Notes: generated from the sequence alone by a model not told the origin. 15,410 nt of DNA from Desulfobulbaceae bacterium UBA2775 (GCA_002352445.1 DEIL01000130.1:25895-41304); one strand, 5' to 3'; counted from the first letter of the stretch, positions 1-7,139 are shown. Numbers and translations are program-made.

Positions 1-402
1 TGGGACTCCATTGAATCTGTCGAATTTACTCCATATCCGGGTAAGAAGCTTGATCTTGATACTCTTCAAAAAAGAAGCCTGGTGCGCACAGAAAAAGATG
101 AGGGATTGAAAATAATCAAGGAAGAGACAGAGAAGGCGAAAAAGAAAAGTGATGAAACGAGTGTTTCAATTGGTATTGATGACATGAGGCTAAAGCGAGA
201 TGAAGCGCATATGGTGCGCGAAAAAGTTGGTGCACACTATCGAAAGTACCGCCGGGGGGCTGGTGATGAATCAGATCAGGACGATAAAGCTGTTGATGAT
301 CCTGTAACTACAGAGGCCTGGCTGAAAGACGTAAATGAGGATCCCTACGTTAGAGAGGCTATAAACATAATAGGGGATATTATTCAGCTTCGTAGCCGTT
401 AG
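1..402 (+). CDS. prc: Tail-specific (C-terminal processing) protease, 3' end only
   Basis: The frame is open from the first base of the window and ends at TAG 400-402, so only the last 133 residues of a longer protein are visible. From memory, this tail resembles the C-terminal DUF3340-type region of E. coli Prc/Tsp. It starts WDSIES (E. coli WDNIPS) and continues with a highly charged helical stretch rich in K and E. It then has TSVSIG, comparable to the NIVSLN region, and closes with DPYVREAINIIGDII, comparable to DPYLDETVNIALDLA. Prc is a periplasmic serine protease with PDZ and S41 domains that degrades or trims proteins from their C-termini. The catalytic and PDZ domains would lie upstream, outside the window. 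The GTG at 82 is an internal codon, not a start. The match is of a terminal domain only, so the assignment is good but not certain. Confidence 0.8.
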   Translation, partial: WDSIESVEFTPYPGKKLDLDTLQKRSLVRTEKDEGLKIIKEETEKAKKKSDETSVSIGIDDMRLKRDEAHMVREKVGAHYRKYRRGAGDESDQDDKAVDDPVTTEAWLKDVNEDPYVREAINIIGDIIQLRSR

Positions 403-461
403 AATCAGCAGAGGACATAATTTCATACTCTCTTTCAGGCCTGTTGCCGGGGAAAATATTC

Positions 462-490
462 TTGAAAAACCCGAAAAAAAATGATAGAAA
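462..490 (+). promoter_or_regulatory. Candidate sigma-70-like promoter before the dsr cluster
   Basis: TTGAAA at 462-467 and TAGAAA at 485-490 are separated by 17 bases. Each matches the consensus hexamer at four or five of six positions. They lie in the 183-base gap between the protease gene and the RsbRD_N-like gene, where a promoter for the dsr cluster would be expected. The surrounding DNA is A/T-rich, so a chance match is quite possible. Confidence 0.3.
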
Positions 491-500
491 TGTGAATTTG

Positions 501-514
501 TGAATGACCATTCA
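501..514. repeat. Short inverted repeat, possible operator
   Basis: TGAATG and CATTCA form a perfect 6-bp inverted repeat with a 2-base spacer, just downstream of the candidate promoter and about 70 bases before the RsbRD_N-like start codon. Position and symmetry would suit a dimeric regulator. A repeat this short also occurs by chance, and I recognise no family signature. Confidence 0.25.
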
Positions 515-557
515 GTTTTTTCTGTTATGGTAAGATGGTGTCTTGCTGGATGTAAGT

Positions 558-569
558 AGTTTAATTGAA
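558..569 (+). repeat. 12-base leader repeat (second copy at 1179-1190)
   Basis: AGTTTAATTGAA occurs here, 16 bases before the ATG at 586. It occurs again at 1179-1190, 12 bases before the dsrM ATG at 1203. In both copies it is followed closely by a G-rich ribosome binding site (AAAGGG here, GCGAGG before dsrM). It could be a translational enhancer, a protein site or the trace of a small duplication, or it could be chance in A/T-rich DNA. Confidence 0.4.
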
Positions 570-585
570 AGGGTTTGTATTACAT

Positions 586-1128
586 ATGGATATTGCAGAA
601 GGCTTCAGGTTTCACGGGGACAAAATTGTAAACAGATGGGTTGAATATACCTTGTCAACATACACGTCTTCGGGCTTTTTCCTGAAAGAGAGAGATAAAT
701 TTGCAAATCCGGTAGGTGGAAATTTCAGAGAAGGACTTCAAAAACTATTCCTTCTGCTGTCAAAAGATGCTGATCCACAAGAGTTTACCGCGCCACTCGA
801 ACAGATTATATCCATTCGGGCCGTACAGGAGTTCACTCCGGGGCAGGCAGTTGCACCGCTGAATGCAGTGAAACATATTGTCAGAGAAGCTTTTGCTGCT
901 GATAAGGAAAGACAACACCTGGTCGGTGAGTTGTATGATTTCGAGTTCAGCGTTGATCTCGCAGTTATAGCGGCATTTGACATCTATATGCAATGCAGGG
1001 AACGTCTTTATCAGGTACGGATTGCCGAGATTAAGTCGGGCAATCATATACTTACGGACAGTAAGTGTCCATCCAGCATGCTGGATGGAGATAATAAAAA
1101 AAATATTAAGACGGTTAACGGTATTTAA
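586..1128 (+). CDS. RsbRD_N-domain-like protein preceding dsrMKJOP
   Basis: This is a soluble protein of about 180 residues with no membrane segment or signal peptide. Its hallmarks resemble the RsbRD_N-type sensory domain: an early I-V-N-R-W-V-E-Y segment; then the DKFANPVGGNFREGL block, recalling the D-x-F-x-NPVG motif of that family; then a central FTAPLEQIISIRAVQEFTP stretch. RsbR/RsbRD proteins are stressosome components in Gram-positives, but nothing else of that system is visible here. I recall such genes often preceding dsrM in sulfate reducers; that recollection is unchecked. I chose ATG 586 because AAAGGG at 568-573 precedes it; TTG 565 in the same frame has no site before it. The C-terminal 25 or so residues look low in conservation and are encoded by two hairpin-forming sequences. 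DsrM follows after 74 bases. A role in sensing or regulating sulfite reduction is inference. Confidence 0.75.
   Translation: MDIAEGFRFHGDKIVNRWVEYTLSTYTSSGFFLKERDKFANPVGGNFREGLQKLFLLLSKDADPQEFTAPLEQIISIRAVQEFTPGQAVAPLNAVKHIVREAFAADKERQHLVGELYDFEFSVDLAVIAAFDIYMQCRERLYQVRIAEIKSGNHILTDSKCPSSMLDGDNKKNIKTVNGI
1048..1089 (+). repeat. Two adjacent hairpins at the 3' end of the RsbRD_N-like gene
   Basis: The first hairpin has arms ACTTAC and GTAAGT at 1050-1066 around a GGACA loop, with two further outer pairs. The second, at 1068-1089, is a perfect 22-bp palindrome that as RNA gives a 9-bp stem, TCCATCCAG, with a CATG loop. Both lie inside the coding sequence, about 115-155 bases upstream of dsrM. 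An A-rich rather than T-rich run follows, so this is not an intrinsic terminator on the plus strand. It may be an mRNA processing or stability element or a DNA-binding site. Confidence 0.6.
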
Positions 1129-1202
1129 CTGGTTTCAGTGTTGCAAAGATCAGCTCTGCAGCATGGTTTCCAAAACTCAGTTTAATTGAAGCGAGGTAAG
1201 AA

Positions 1203-2237
1203 ATGAAGTATGCCTTCTCATTCCTGGCAGTCATTGCTTTGATTCTGATTGCTTGGCTCGGATCGCAGATACCCGGAATGCCGTACCTTTTTGGTATAGC
1301 TTTGCCGTATCTGGCCATGATGATCTTCCTTGGTGGCTTTGTCTACAGAGTGGTTCAATGGGGGAAATCTCCCGTGCCATTCTCGATTCAGACAACCTGT
1401 GGTCAGGGAAAATCGCTGGATTTCATCAAGCATGACAGACTGGAAGCTCCTGACACTACCGCCGAGGTGGTTGCAAGAATGTTTCTTGAAATAGTGACCT
1501 TCAGGTCCCTTTTCAGAAACACAAAATCGGAACTTCATGACGGGCCGAAGATTACCTATGAATCTTCAAAGTGGCTCTGGCTGTTTGCCATTATTTTCCA
1601 CTATTCCTTTCTGATGGTTGTGATCAGGCATATGCGCCTTTTTCTTGATCCGGTGCCTTTCTGGATCGCCTGGCTGGAATTCGGCGATGGCCTTTTTCAG
1701 GTTGGTGCCCCCACCTGGTACATGACTGACATAGGCCTTTTAGCTGGTTGTGTGCTGCTGTTCAGCAGAAGGCTGATTACCCGTCACGTTCGCTTTATCT
1801 CCCTTGTAAACGACTACTTCCCTCTCGTTTTGATTTTTGCCATTGCTGTCACCGGGATTTTGATGCGCTATTTTCTCCGCACCGAGATTGATATTGTCAA
1901 TATCAAGCAACTGGCAGTTGGGCTTGTCACTTTTTCCCCTGTTATCGGTACTGAGATCGGGGCTATCTTTTATATTCACCTTTTTCTGGTGTGTGTGCTG
2001 CTTGCATACTTTCCGTTCAGTAAATTGATGCATTTTGCCGGTGTGTTCATGAGTCCGACCAGGAATATGAAGAACAACACACGTGCTGTACGCCATGTGA
2101 ATCCATGGAATCCGAAAATTATTCCGCATTCCTATGGGGGATACGAGGATGAATTCCGTGAGTTTATGGTGGATTCCGGCATCCCGGTAGAAAAAGAACT
2201 GCCTCCGAAAAAAGATGAAGAAAAGGATGAAGAGTAG
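1203..2237 (+). CDS. dsrM: DsrM, cytochrome b subunit of the DsrMKJOP complex
   Basis: At 344 residues this is an inner-membrane, NarI-like b-type cytochrome. It is thought to exchange electrons with menaquinone and pass them to DsrK. Hydrophobic segments lie near residues 3-22, 29-50, 124-145, 165-187, 203-223 and 252-272. Histidines placed to bind two hemes include His133 and His143 (FHYSFLMVVIRH), His195, and His259 and His277 (YIHLFLV to KLMHFAG). Between the second and third helices is a soluble loop of about 70 residues. The C-terminus is cytoplasmic in style and ends in a charged KKDEEKDEE tail. The start is supported by GAGG just upstream (1193-1196). It is the first gene of the canonical M-K-J-O-P order, with dsrK 42 bases downstream. 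Family identification rests on both sequence and order. Confidence 0.95.
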   Translation: MKYAFSFLAVIALILIAWLGSQIPGMPYLFGIALPYLAMMIFLGGFVYRVVQWGKSPVPFSIQTTCGQGKSLDFIKHDRLEAPDTTAEVVARMFLEIVTFRSLFRNTKSELHDGPKITYESSKWLWLFAIIFHYSFLMVVIRHMRLFLDPVPFWIAWLEFGDGLFQVGAPTWYMTDIGLLAGCVLLFSRRLITRHVRFISLVNDYFPLVLIFAIAVTGILMRYFLRTEIDIVNIKQLAVGLVTFSPVIGTEIGAIFYIHLFLVCVLLAYFPFSKLMHFAGVFMSPTRNMKNNTRAVRHVNPWNPKIIPHSYGGYEDEFREFMVDSGIPVEKELPPKKDEEKDEE

Positions 2238-2279
2238 ACAGTGTTGACCCCAAAACTAGCTTATGAGGATTAGATAACG

Positions 2280-3911
2280 ATGTCAGTTCCCAAATTAGAA
2301 CAACTATCGCAAAGCGTAGTGCAGGGACCATCCTTGGCCGCAGGAGCAATACCTACCAGGGATTGGATGGATATCCCGGTGAAGTTTACGCCCGGGAGTT
2401 ATGCATACGTAGCAAAAAAAGATAAAGTGGAATATCTCAACAGCCAGTCCGGCCTGAGTTTTCCAAATGCACGTGAATGGTCGCCTGAAGATGATGACTG
2501 GAAACTTCCTGAAGGCTGGAAAGAAATAATCCTTAAAGGTCTGCAGGAGCGTCTCGGTAAGTTTCGTTCCCTGAAGATTTTTATGGATTGCTGTGTGCGA
2601 TGTGGTGCATGTGCAGATAAATGTCATTTCTTTTTAGGCACTGGTGATCCCAAGAATATGCCGGTACTGAGGGCTGAACTTCTCAGATCCGTATACAGAA
2701 ATGATTTTACCCTTGGCGGTAAAATTCTCGGCAGGATGGTTGGAGCTCGTGAGATGACCGTCAGTGTGTTGAAAGAGTGGTTTATGTACTCTTATCAGTG
2801 TACTGAGTGTCGCCGCTGCTCAATCTTCTGTCCATACGGTATCGATACAGCGGAAATTACCATGATGCTGCGTGAGTTGCTGCATCTCGTCGGTATTGGT
2901 ATCAACTGGATCCTGGAGCCGGTTTCAAATTCAAATCGTACCGGTAACCATATGGGGCTGCAGCCTCATACGTTTAAAGATAATGTTGAATTCCTGGTGG
3001 AAGACGTTGAGAGTCTCACCGGAGTTAAACCAGACATTTCTTTTAACAGGAAGGGGGCTGAGATTCTTTTTATCACACCTTCTGCTGATGTTTTTGCTGA
3101 GCCGGGCCTCTACACCGCCATGGGATATCTTCTTCTCTTTGAAGCTATTGGTCTTGACTATACATGGTCAACTTATGCATCCGAGGGCGGCAACTTTGGG
3201 CTTTTTACCAACAATGAGGCGATGAAGAAGTTGAACGCCAAGATGTATGCAGAGGCCGAACGGTTGGGAGTCAAATATATCATTGGCGGTGAATGTGGCC
3301 ATATGTGGCGTGTCGTACACCAGTATATGGAAACCATGAACGGGCCTGCTGATTTTCTTGAGAAGCCGGTTTCACCAATCACCGGTACCGTCTTCGAAAA
3401 TGCTGCATCATCCAAGATGGTACATATCAGTGAATTTACGGCCGATCTCATTAAGCATGGAAAACTCAAATTTGATAAGAGTCGCAACAGTCATATAAAG
3501 GCAACGTTCCACGATTCCTGTAACCCTGCACGGGCGATGGGACTTATTGATGAGCCTCGATATATCCTTGACCATGTGGTTGACTGGGTTGAAATGCCTG
3601 AAAATACCATTCGGGAACAGACCTTCTGCTGTGGTTCCGGGACAGGTTTGAATACCGATGAAATTATGGAATTGAGGATGCGGGCAGGATTGCCTCGGGC
3701 AAATGCTGTGAAGTATGTCCATGAGAAACATGGAGTGAATATGCTTTCATGTGTTTGTGCAATCGATAGAGCGACACTGACTTCTCTGAACGACTACTGG
3801 ACACCGGAAGTTGGTGTCTGTGGTGTGACTGAGCTTGTTGCCAACGCAATTGTCCAGGAAGATGAGACTCGTGGTGAGCTTGAAGAAGGTCTCCGGACGA
3901 TGGTCTTCTAA
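2280..3911 (+). CDS. dsrK: DsrK, iron-sulfur CCG-domain subunit of DsrMKJOP
   Basis: This 543-residue cytoplasmic subunit resembles HdrD of heterodisulfide reductases and is thought to reduce the DsrC trisulfide. Two ferredoxin-type [4Fe-4S] motifs are complete: Cys105/108/111/115 (CVRCGACADKC) and Cys174/177/180/184 (CTECRRCSIFCP). The C-terminal half carries CCG-type cysteines for the special catalytic cluster. These are Cys339 (GGECGH), Cys414 (HDSCNPAR), the Cys450-Cys451 pair (FCCGSGTG) and Cys491/Cys493 (SCVCAID). No signal peptide or membrane helix is visible, as expected for a subunit docked to DsrM on the inside. GAGGA at 2265-2269 lies 10 bases before the ATG. The gene is uninterrupted and normal in length, and dsrJ starts 29 bases downstream. 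Confidence 0.97.
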   Translation: MSVPKLEQLSQSVVQGPSLAAGAIPTRDWMDIPVKFTPGSYAYVAKKDKVEYLNSQSGLSFPNAREWSPEDDDWKLPEGWKEIILKGLQERLGKFRSLKIFMDCCVRCGACADKCHFFLGTGDPKNMPVLRAELLRSVYRNDFTLGGKILGRMVGAREMTVSVLKEWFMYSYQCTECRRCSIFCPYGIDTAEITMMLRELLHLVGIGINWILEPVSNSNRTGNHMGLQPHTFKDNVEFLVEDVESLTGVKPDISFNRKGAEILFITPSADVFAEPGLYTAMGYLLLFEAIGLDYTWSTYASEGGNFGLFTNNEAMKKLNAKMYAEAERLGVKYIIGGECGHMWRVVHQYMETMNGPADFLEKPVSPITGTVFENAASSKMVHISEFTADLIKHGKLKFDKSRNSHIKATFHDSCNPARAMGLIDEPRYILDHVVDWVEMPENTIREQTFCCGSGTGLNTDEIMELRMRAGLPRANAVKYVHEKHGVNMLSCVCAIDRATLTSLNDYWTPEVGVCGVTELVANAIVQEDETRGELEEGLRTMVF

Positions 3912-3940
3912 ATCCTGATCAGAATAGAGGAGTATATTTT

Positions 3941-4342
3941 ATGTACAATAAAAGATTTATCATACCGGGACTGGTCATATTTGTTCTCTTTGTCACTTTT
4001 CCGCTCTGGTTTAATGCTTTTTCCACCGCAAGCCCTGTACCAAAACCTGAATTGCCGCCGGGAGGGGAGAAAGAGTGTGTAGCTCCTGCGTCCGAAATGC
4101 GGGATAGACATATGGTGCTGTTAAACGAATGGAGAGATGGAGTCCTGCGGGATGGGGAGCGTGATGTTATCACAGTAGGCGGTAAGCAATATCGTAAAGG
4201 TTTGCAAATGGCTTGTATGCAATGTCACACAAGCAAGGAAAAATTCTGTGACACCTGTCACGACTACACCTCTGTCAAGCCTTTCTGCTGGGATTGTCAT
4301 TTGACCCCGGAAGAGGCTGCGTTGAAGAAGGAGACACACTAA
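3941..4342 (+). CDS. dsrJ: DsrJ, periplasmic triheme cytochrome c
   Basis: This 133-residue protein has an N-terminal hydrophobic anchor or signal (about residues 6-25) and a periplasmic domain. It carries exactly three CxxCH heme c motifs: CMQCH 92-96, CDTCH 103-107 and CWDCH 116-120. Besides the heme cysteines there is one cysteine at position 46 (GGEKECVAPA). Work on Allochromatium vinosum DsrJ described a conserved cysteine, also numbered 46, as an unusual distal heme ligand, so this residue is probably the equivalent. The role is electron transfer on the periplasmic side of the complex. GAGGAG at about 3927-3932 is the ribosome binding site. The stop overlaps the dsrO start by one base (TAATG), indicating translational coupling. 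Confidence 0.95.
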   Translation: MYNKRFIIPGLVIFVLFVTFPLWFNAFSTASPVPKPELPPGGEKECVAPASEMRDRHMVLLNEWRDGVLRDGERDVITVGGKQYRKGLQMACMQCHTSKEKFCDTCHDYTSVKPFCWDCHLTPEEAALKKETH

Positions 4343-5181
4343 TGGATAAGCAAAGAAGAAAATTTCTGAAGGTAGCCGGTGCAACGGCACTGGCCGGCAT
4401 CAGTGCTCCTGCGGTTGTCAAGTTGACGTCCTCTCCAGCGATAGCCTCTTCAGAACATGGTGCTGCAACGGGTCATGAAGCCCCAGCTGATGCTCATAAA
4501 GCGGTCCCCCACGGTGTAGAAGAAGCACCCAAAGGTGTTCGTCTCGGGCTTGTGGTTGATATGCGTAAATTTTACGGTAAACCTGAACTGCTCGATAAAG
4601 CAATTGCTGCCTGTAATAAAGTTCATAATGTTCCGCAGATCGACAATAAGAAGAGTGAGATCAAATGGGTCTGGAAAGCTCCATTTGAAAATGTTTTCCC
4701 AGAACATTCCAGCAGTCATTCTTCAAAAATTCGAAAAGAAAATGATTTTCTGGTTATGTGCAATCACTGCGATGAGCCGCCCTGTGTGAGGGTCTGCCCA
4801 ACACAGGCAACGTATCGACTGCCAAATGGTATTGTTGCCATGGACTTTCATCGCTGTATCGGCTGCCGTTTCTGTATGATGGGTTGCCCGTATGGTGCCC
4901 GGAGTTTTAACTGGGAGAATCCGCGTCCGTATATCAAGGAGTATAATCCTGACTTCCCCAGCCGTATGCGGGGTGTGGTCGAAAAATGTAACTTCTGTGG
5001 TGAGCGTATTGCACTTGGGAAAGAGCCCGCGTGCTTGGAAGCTGTCAAGGAATCCGGTGCAATTGTTTTCGGTGATCTCAATGATCCCGGGTCTGAGATT
5101 CGCGAGGTGCTTGACAAGGAGAATACGATCCAGAGGAAGCCTTCCCTTGGAACTAAACCATCAGTCTTTTACATAGTGTGA
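4342..5181 (+). CDS. dsrO: DsrO, Tat-exported periplasmic iron-sulfur protein
   Basis: This protein has 279 residues from ATG 4342, with AAGGAG at 4328-4333. The N-terminus carries a twin-arginine signal (RRKFLK, residues 5-10) and a hydrophobic stretch, so the mature protein is periplasmic. It belongs to the NrfC/DmsB group of ferredoxin-like subunits. Motif II is Cys140/143/148/152 (CNHCDEPPCVRVCP) and motif III is Cys172/175/178/182 (CIGCRFCMMGCP). Motif IV has three cysteines, Cys216/219/231, with valine in place of the fourth. Motif I keeps only its last cysteine, Cys91. By the known pairing rules this predicts three [4Fe-4S] clusters, with the fourth lost cleanly. A longer frame from 4294 exists but would place the Tat signal internally and overlap dsrJ. 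The protein presumably passes electrons between DsrJ and DsrP. Confidence 0.96.
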   Translation: MDKQRRKFLKVAGATALAGISAPAVVKLTSSPAIASSEHGAATGHEAPADAHKAVPHGVEEAPKGVRLGLVVDMRKFYGKPELLDKAIAACNKVHNVPQIDNKKSEIKWVWKAPFENVFPEHSSSHSSKIRKENDFLVMCNHCDEPPCVRVCPTQATYRLPNGIVAMDFHRCIGCRFCMMGCPYGARSFNWENPRPYIKEYNPDFPSRMRGVVEKCNFCGERIALGKEPACLEAVKESGAIVFGDLNDPGSEIREVLDKENTIQRKPSLGTKPSVFYIV

Positions 5182-5188
5182 GGATGTC

Positions 5189-6364
5189 ATGATTGAAAAA
5201 GTGTTTAAAGGAAACTCTCGCTACTGGATGTGGCTTGCATTTTTAAGCGCGTTCGTAGCAGTCGGAGCGATCTGTTATATCAGACAATATCTCTTTGGCC
5301 TCGGATTGACCGGTATGGGGCGTGATCTGTCCTGGGGACTGTATATTTCTCAGTTTACCTTTCTCGTTGGTGTTGCTGCGGGAGGGTTGATGCTCGTTCT
5401 TCCATACTATATTCATAATTACAAGGTATTTGGCCGTCTCACTATTCTTGGTGAGTTTCTGGCCATTTCGGCGATCGTTATGTGCCTTATGTTCATTATG
5501 GCTGATATTGGTCAGCCGTTGCGTGGCCTGAACATGATGCTGCACCCGACCCCGAACTCCATGTTGTTCTGGGATATGGTTGTATTGCTGGGGTATCTTG
5601 GACTTAATGTTATCTGTGCCTGGGTTATTCTTACGGCAGAGCGTAAACAGGTTAAACCACCTAAATGGGTATATTTCTTTGTTTATCTTTCAATTCCCTT
5701 TGCAGTTTCAATTCATACTGTAACGGCAATGCTCTATTGTGGTCTGCCCGGGCGTCATTTCTGGCTCTCCGCGATTACTGCACCCAGGTTTCTCGCGTCC
5801 GCTTTTGCCGCCGGTCCCGCATTGATCGTTATTGCGTGTCTTGTCATGAAGCGGGTGGCCAATTTTGATGCAGGGAAAGAGGCAATCAGCAAATTGACCA
5901 CTATTATCATGTATGCAGCTCTCATTAATGCATTTTTTGTACTCCTGGAGTTCTTCGTTGGGTACTATTCCAATATTCCCGGGCATAAGCATTCCCTTGA
6001 ATATCTTTTCTTTGGGCTTGAGCATCATGGTGTTGTGTATAATAACCTTGTACCGTTTATGTGGAGTTCAGTATTGCTCTGTTTTGGCGGACTTGGACTT
6101 TTTGCTTATATGAAAATCAAAAAAGTTCAAACAGATCTATGGGTTGGAATCGGTTGTGCTATGATTTTTACGGCCCTCTGGCTTGACAAGGGGCTCGGAT
6201 TTGTTCTGGGTGGACTGGTTGTCAATCCGCTGCATGAAATTGTAGAATATTATCCGACTGCAAATGAAGTCGGTATTACTCTAGGCATCTGGGCTACCGG
6301 ATTCCTGCTTGTAACTTTAATGTACAAGATTGCGGTGGATGTTGAACACGAAGTAGAAGCATAA
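5189..6364 (+). CDS. dsrP: DsrP, NrfD-family membrane subunit of DsrMKJOP
   Basis: At 391 residues this is an integral membrane protein with about ten hydrophobic helices spread over residues 15-380, as usual for NrfD/PsrC-type subunits. Members of this family exchange electrons or protons with quinone and partner a periplasmic iron-sulfur protein, here DsrO. Visible landmarks are the DLSWGLYISQF segment (46-56), the ADIGQPLRGLNMMLHPTPNS region (105-124) and AMLYCGLPGRHFW (180-192). I see no heme-binding CxxCH or obvious cofactor motif. GAGG at 5180-5183 overlaps the dsrO stop and lies 5 bases before the ATG, so the two genes are tightly coupled. It is the last gene of the cluster and is followed by a strong terminator. 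Confidence 0.95.
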   Translation: MIEKVFKGNSRYWMWLAFLSAFVAVGAICYIRQYLFGLGLTGMGRDLSWGLYISQFTFLVGVAAGGLMLVLPYYIHNYKVFGRLTILGEFLAISAIVMCLMFIMADIGQPLRGLNMMLHPTPNSMLFWDMVVLLGYLGLNVICAWVILTAERKQVKPPKWVYFFVYLSIPFAVSIHTVTAMLYCGLPGRHFWLSAITAPRFLASAFAAGPALIVIACLVMKRVANFDAGKEAISKLTTIIMYAALINAFFVLLEFFVGYYSNIPGHKHSLEYLFFGLEHHGVVYNNLVPFMWSSVLLCFGGLGLFAYMKIKKVQTDLWVGIGCAMIFTALWLDKGLGFVLGGLVVNPLHEIVEYYPTANEVGITLGIWATGFLLVTLMYKIAVDVEHEVEA

Positions 6365-6387
6365 GCTATTCTTTGTTGATAGTGTTT

Positions 6388-6424
6388 TAAAAAGGCCTCC
6401 GACTTGTCGGGGGCTTTTTTTTTT
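6388..6424 (+). terminator. Rho-independent terminator of the dsr operon
   Basis: GCCTCCGAC (6395-6403) pairs with GTCGGGGGC (6406-6414) with a single T-G wobble, and ten T residues follow (6415-6424). It lies 23 bases after the dsrP stop. It is flanked by As on the left, so it could also act weakly in the other direction. Confidence 0.92.
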
Positions 6425-6430
6425 GTTAAC

Positions 6431-6459
6431 TTGAAGGGTATAAAAACACAGAAAATAAA
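6431..6459 (+). promoter_or_regulatory. Candidate promoter for the flavodoxin-like gene
   Basis: TTGAAG at 6431-6436 and AATAAA at 6454-6459 are spaced by 17 bases. Each fits the sigma-70 consensus at four of six positions. They lie just after the dsr terminator and about 25 bases before the TTG start at 6484. The gene needs its own promoter because of the terminator, but the A/T-rich context makes the match weak evidence. Confidence 0.35.
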
Positions 6460-6483
6460 TTCTAAGGTAAAAGAGAACTGCCA

Positions 6484-7128
6484 TTGCATAAAAAACAGGT
6501 ACTGATAGTATTTTATTCCTTTACCCGCCAGACAAAACTTATGCTGAATAAGTTTATTGAAGGGCTGGAAAGTGAAGGTATAGAAGTGACTATGCAGCGA
6601 CTGGTTCCAGTTTCACCTTATGATTTCCCATTCAAGTCCTATGGTGGATTGATTAAAGCGACAATTGAGACGTTTTTTCAGATAAGATCTGAAATTAAGC
6701 CAATAGATGAAAAGTGTTACGGGAATTGGGACAGAGTGATTATTGCCGGGCCTACATGGTCGTATCATCCAAGCAGTCCTGTCCTTGAATTTTTAGACCG
6801 GTACGGTAGGGATGTATGCGGTGGTCAGCATGTGATTCCATTTATATCATGCAGGGCGTATTGGCGTGTACATAACTGGGGACTTCGCAGACGGCTTAAA
6901 AAATGTGGCGCCGGTGTGATTGGAGCTCCCATTGTATTTACTCATCTCATACGCGAACCGTGGCGAACTATCGGCCTGATTATGCAGATGCGGGGGAAAA
7001 TGGTTCGTAAGGAAGAAAATTCATGGTTTCGGAAAAGATACCCGGGATATGGGCATAACAGGGAGCAGCGGACTGTTGCTTTGGAAAAGGGGAGACAGCT
7101 TGCCCGGGAATTGCTTGACAGACCTTAG
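6484..7128 (+). CDS. Flavodoxin-fold protein, possible flavin-dependent oxidoreductase
   Basis: This 214-residue cytoplasmic protein begins with a beta strand and phosphate-binding loop typical of flavodoxins: QVLIVFYS followed by S12-x-T14-x-x-T17. Further on come the strand WDRVIIAGP (82-90) and the loop TWSYHPSSPV (91-100), matching the second FMN-binding region. The layout, including the F-I-S-C-R-A-Y-W segment (120-127), recalls the family annotated as dialkylresorcinol condensing enzyme (DarA-like), but I cannot confirm that and claim no substrate. The C-terminal 45 residues are strongly basic. The start is TTG 6484. An AAGGTAAAAGAG stretch precedes it, and later starts would delete the FMN loop. 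It stands alone between the dsr terminator and a convergent prepilin peptidase gene 11 bases away. Confidence 0.75.
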   Translation: MHKKQVLIVFYSFTRQTKLMLNKFIEGLESEGIEVTMQRLVPVSPYDFPFKSYGGLIKATIETFFQIRSEIKPIDEKCYGNWDRVIIAGPTWSYHPSSPVLEFLDRYGRDVCGGQHVIPFISCRAYWRVHNWGLRRRLKKCGAGVIGAPIVFTHLIREPWRTIGLIMQMRGKMVRKEENSWFRKRYPGYGHNREQRTVALEKGRQLARELLDRP

Positions 7129-7139
7129 CTTGTACAGTC

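Noticed and set aside
565..585. TTG 565 as start of the RsbRD_N-like gene
   Set aside because: No ribosome binding site precedes it, whereas AAAGGG lies between it and ATG 586.
1068..1105. Intrinsic terminator between the RsbRD_N-like gene and dsrM
   Set aside because: The hairpin is strong but is followed by an A-rich stretch on the plus strand and lies within the coding sequence.
1740..2129. Minus-strand open frame of 129 codons inside dsrM
   Set aside because: It is antisense to the membrane helices of dsrM; composition reflects complementarity, not a protein family.
4294..4341. Longer DsrO beginning at 4294
   Set aside because: It would overlap the end of dsrJ by 49 bases and put 16 residues ahead of the twin-arginine signal; ATG 4342 has a good ribosome site and a TAATG junction.
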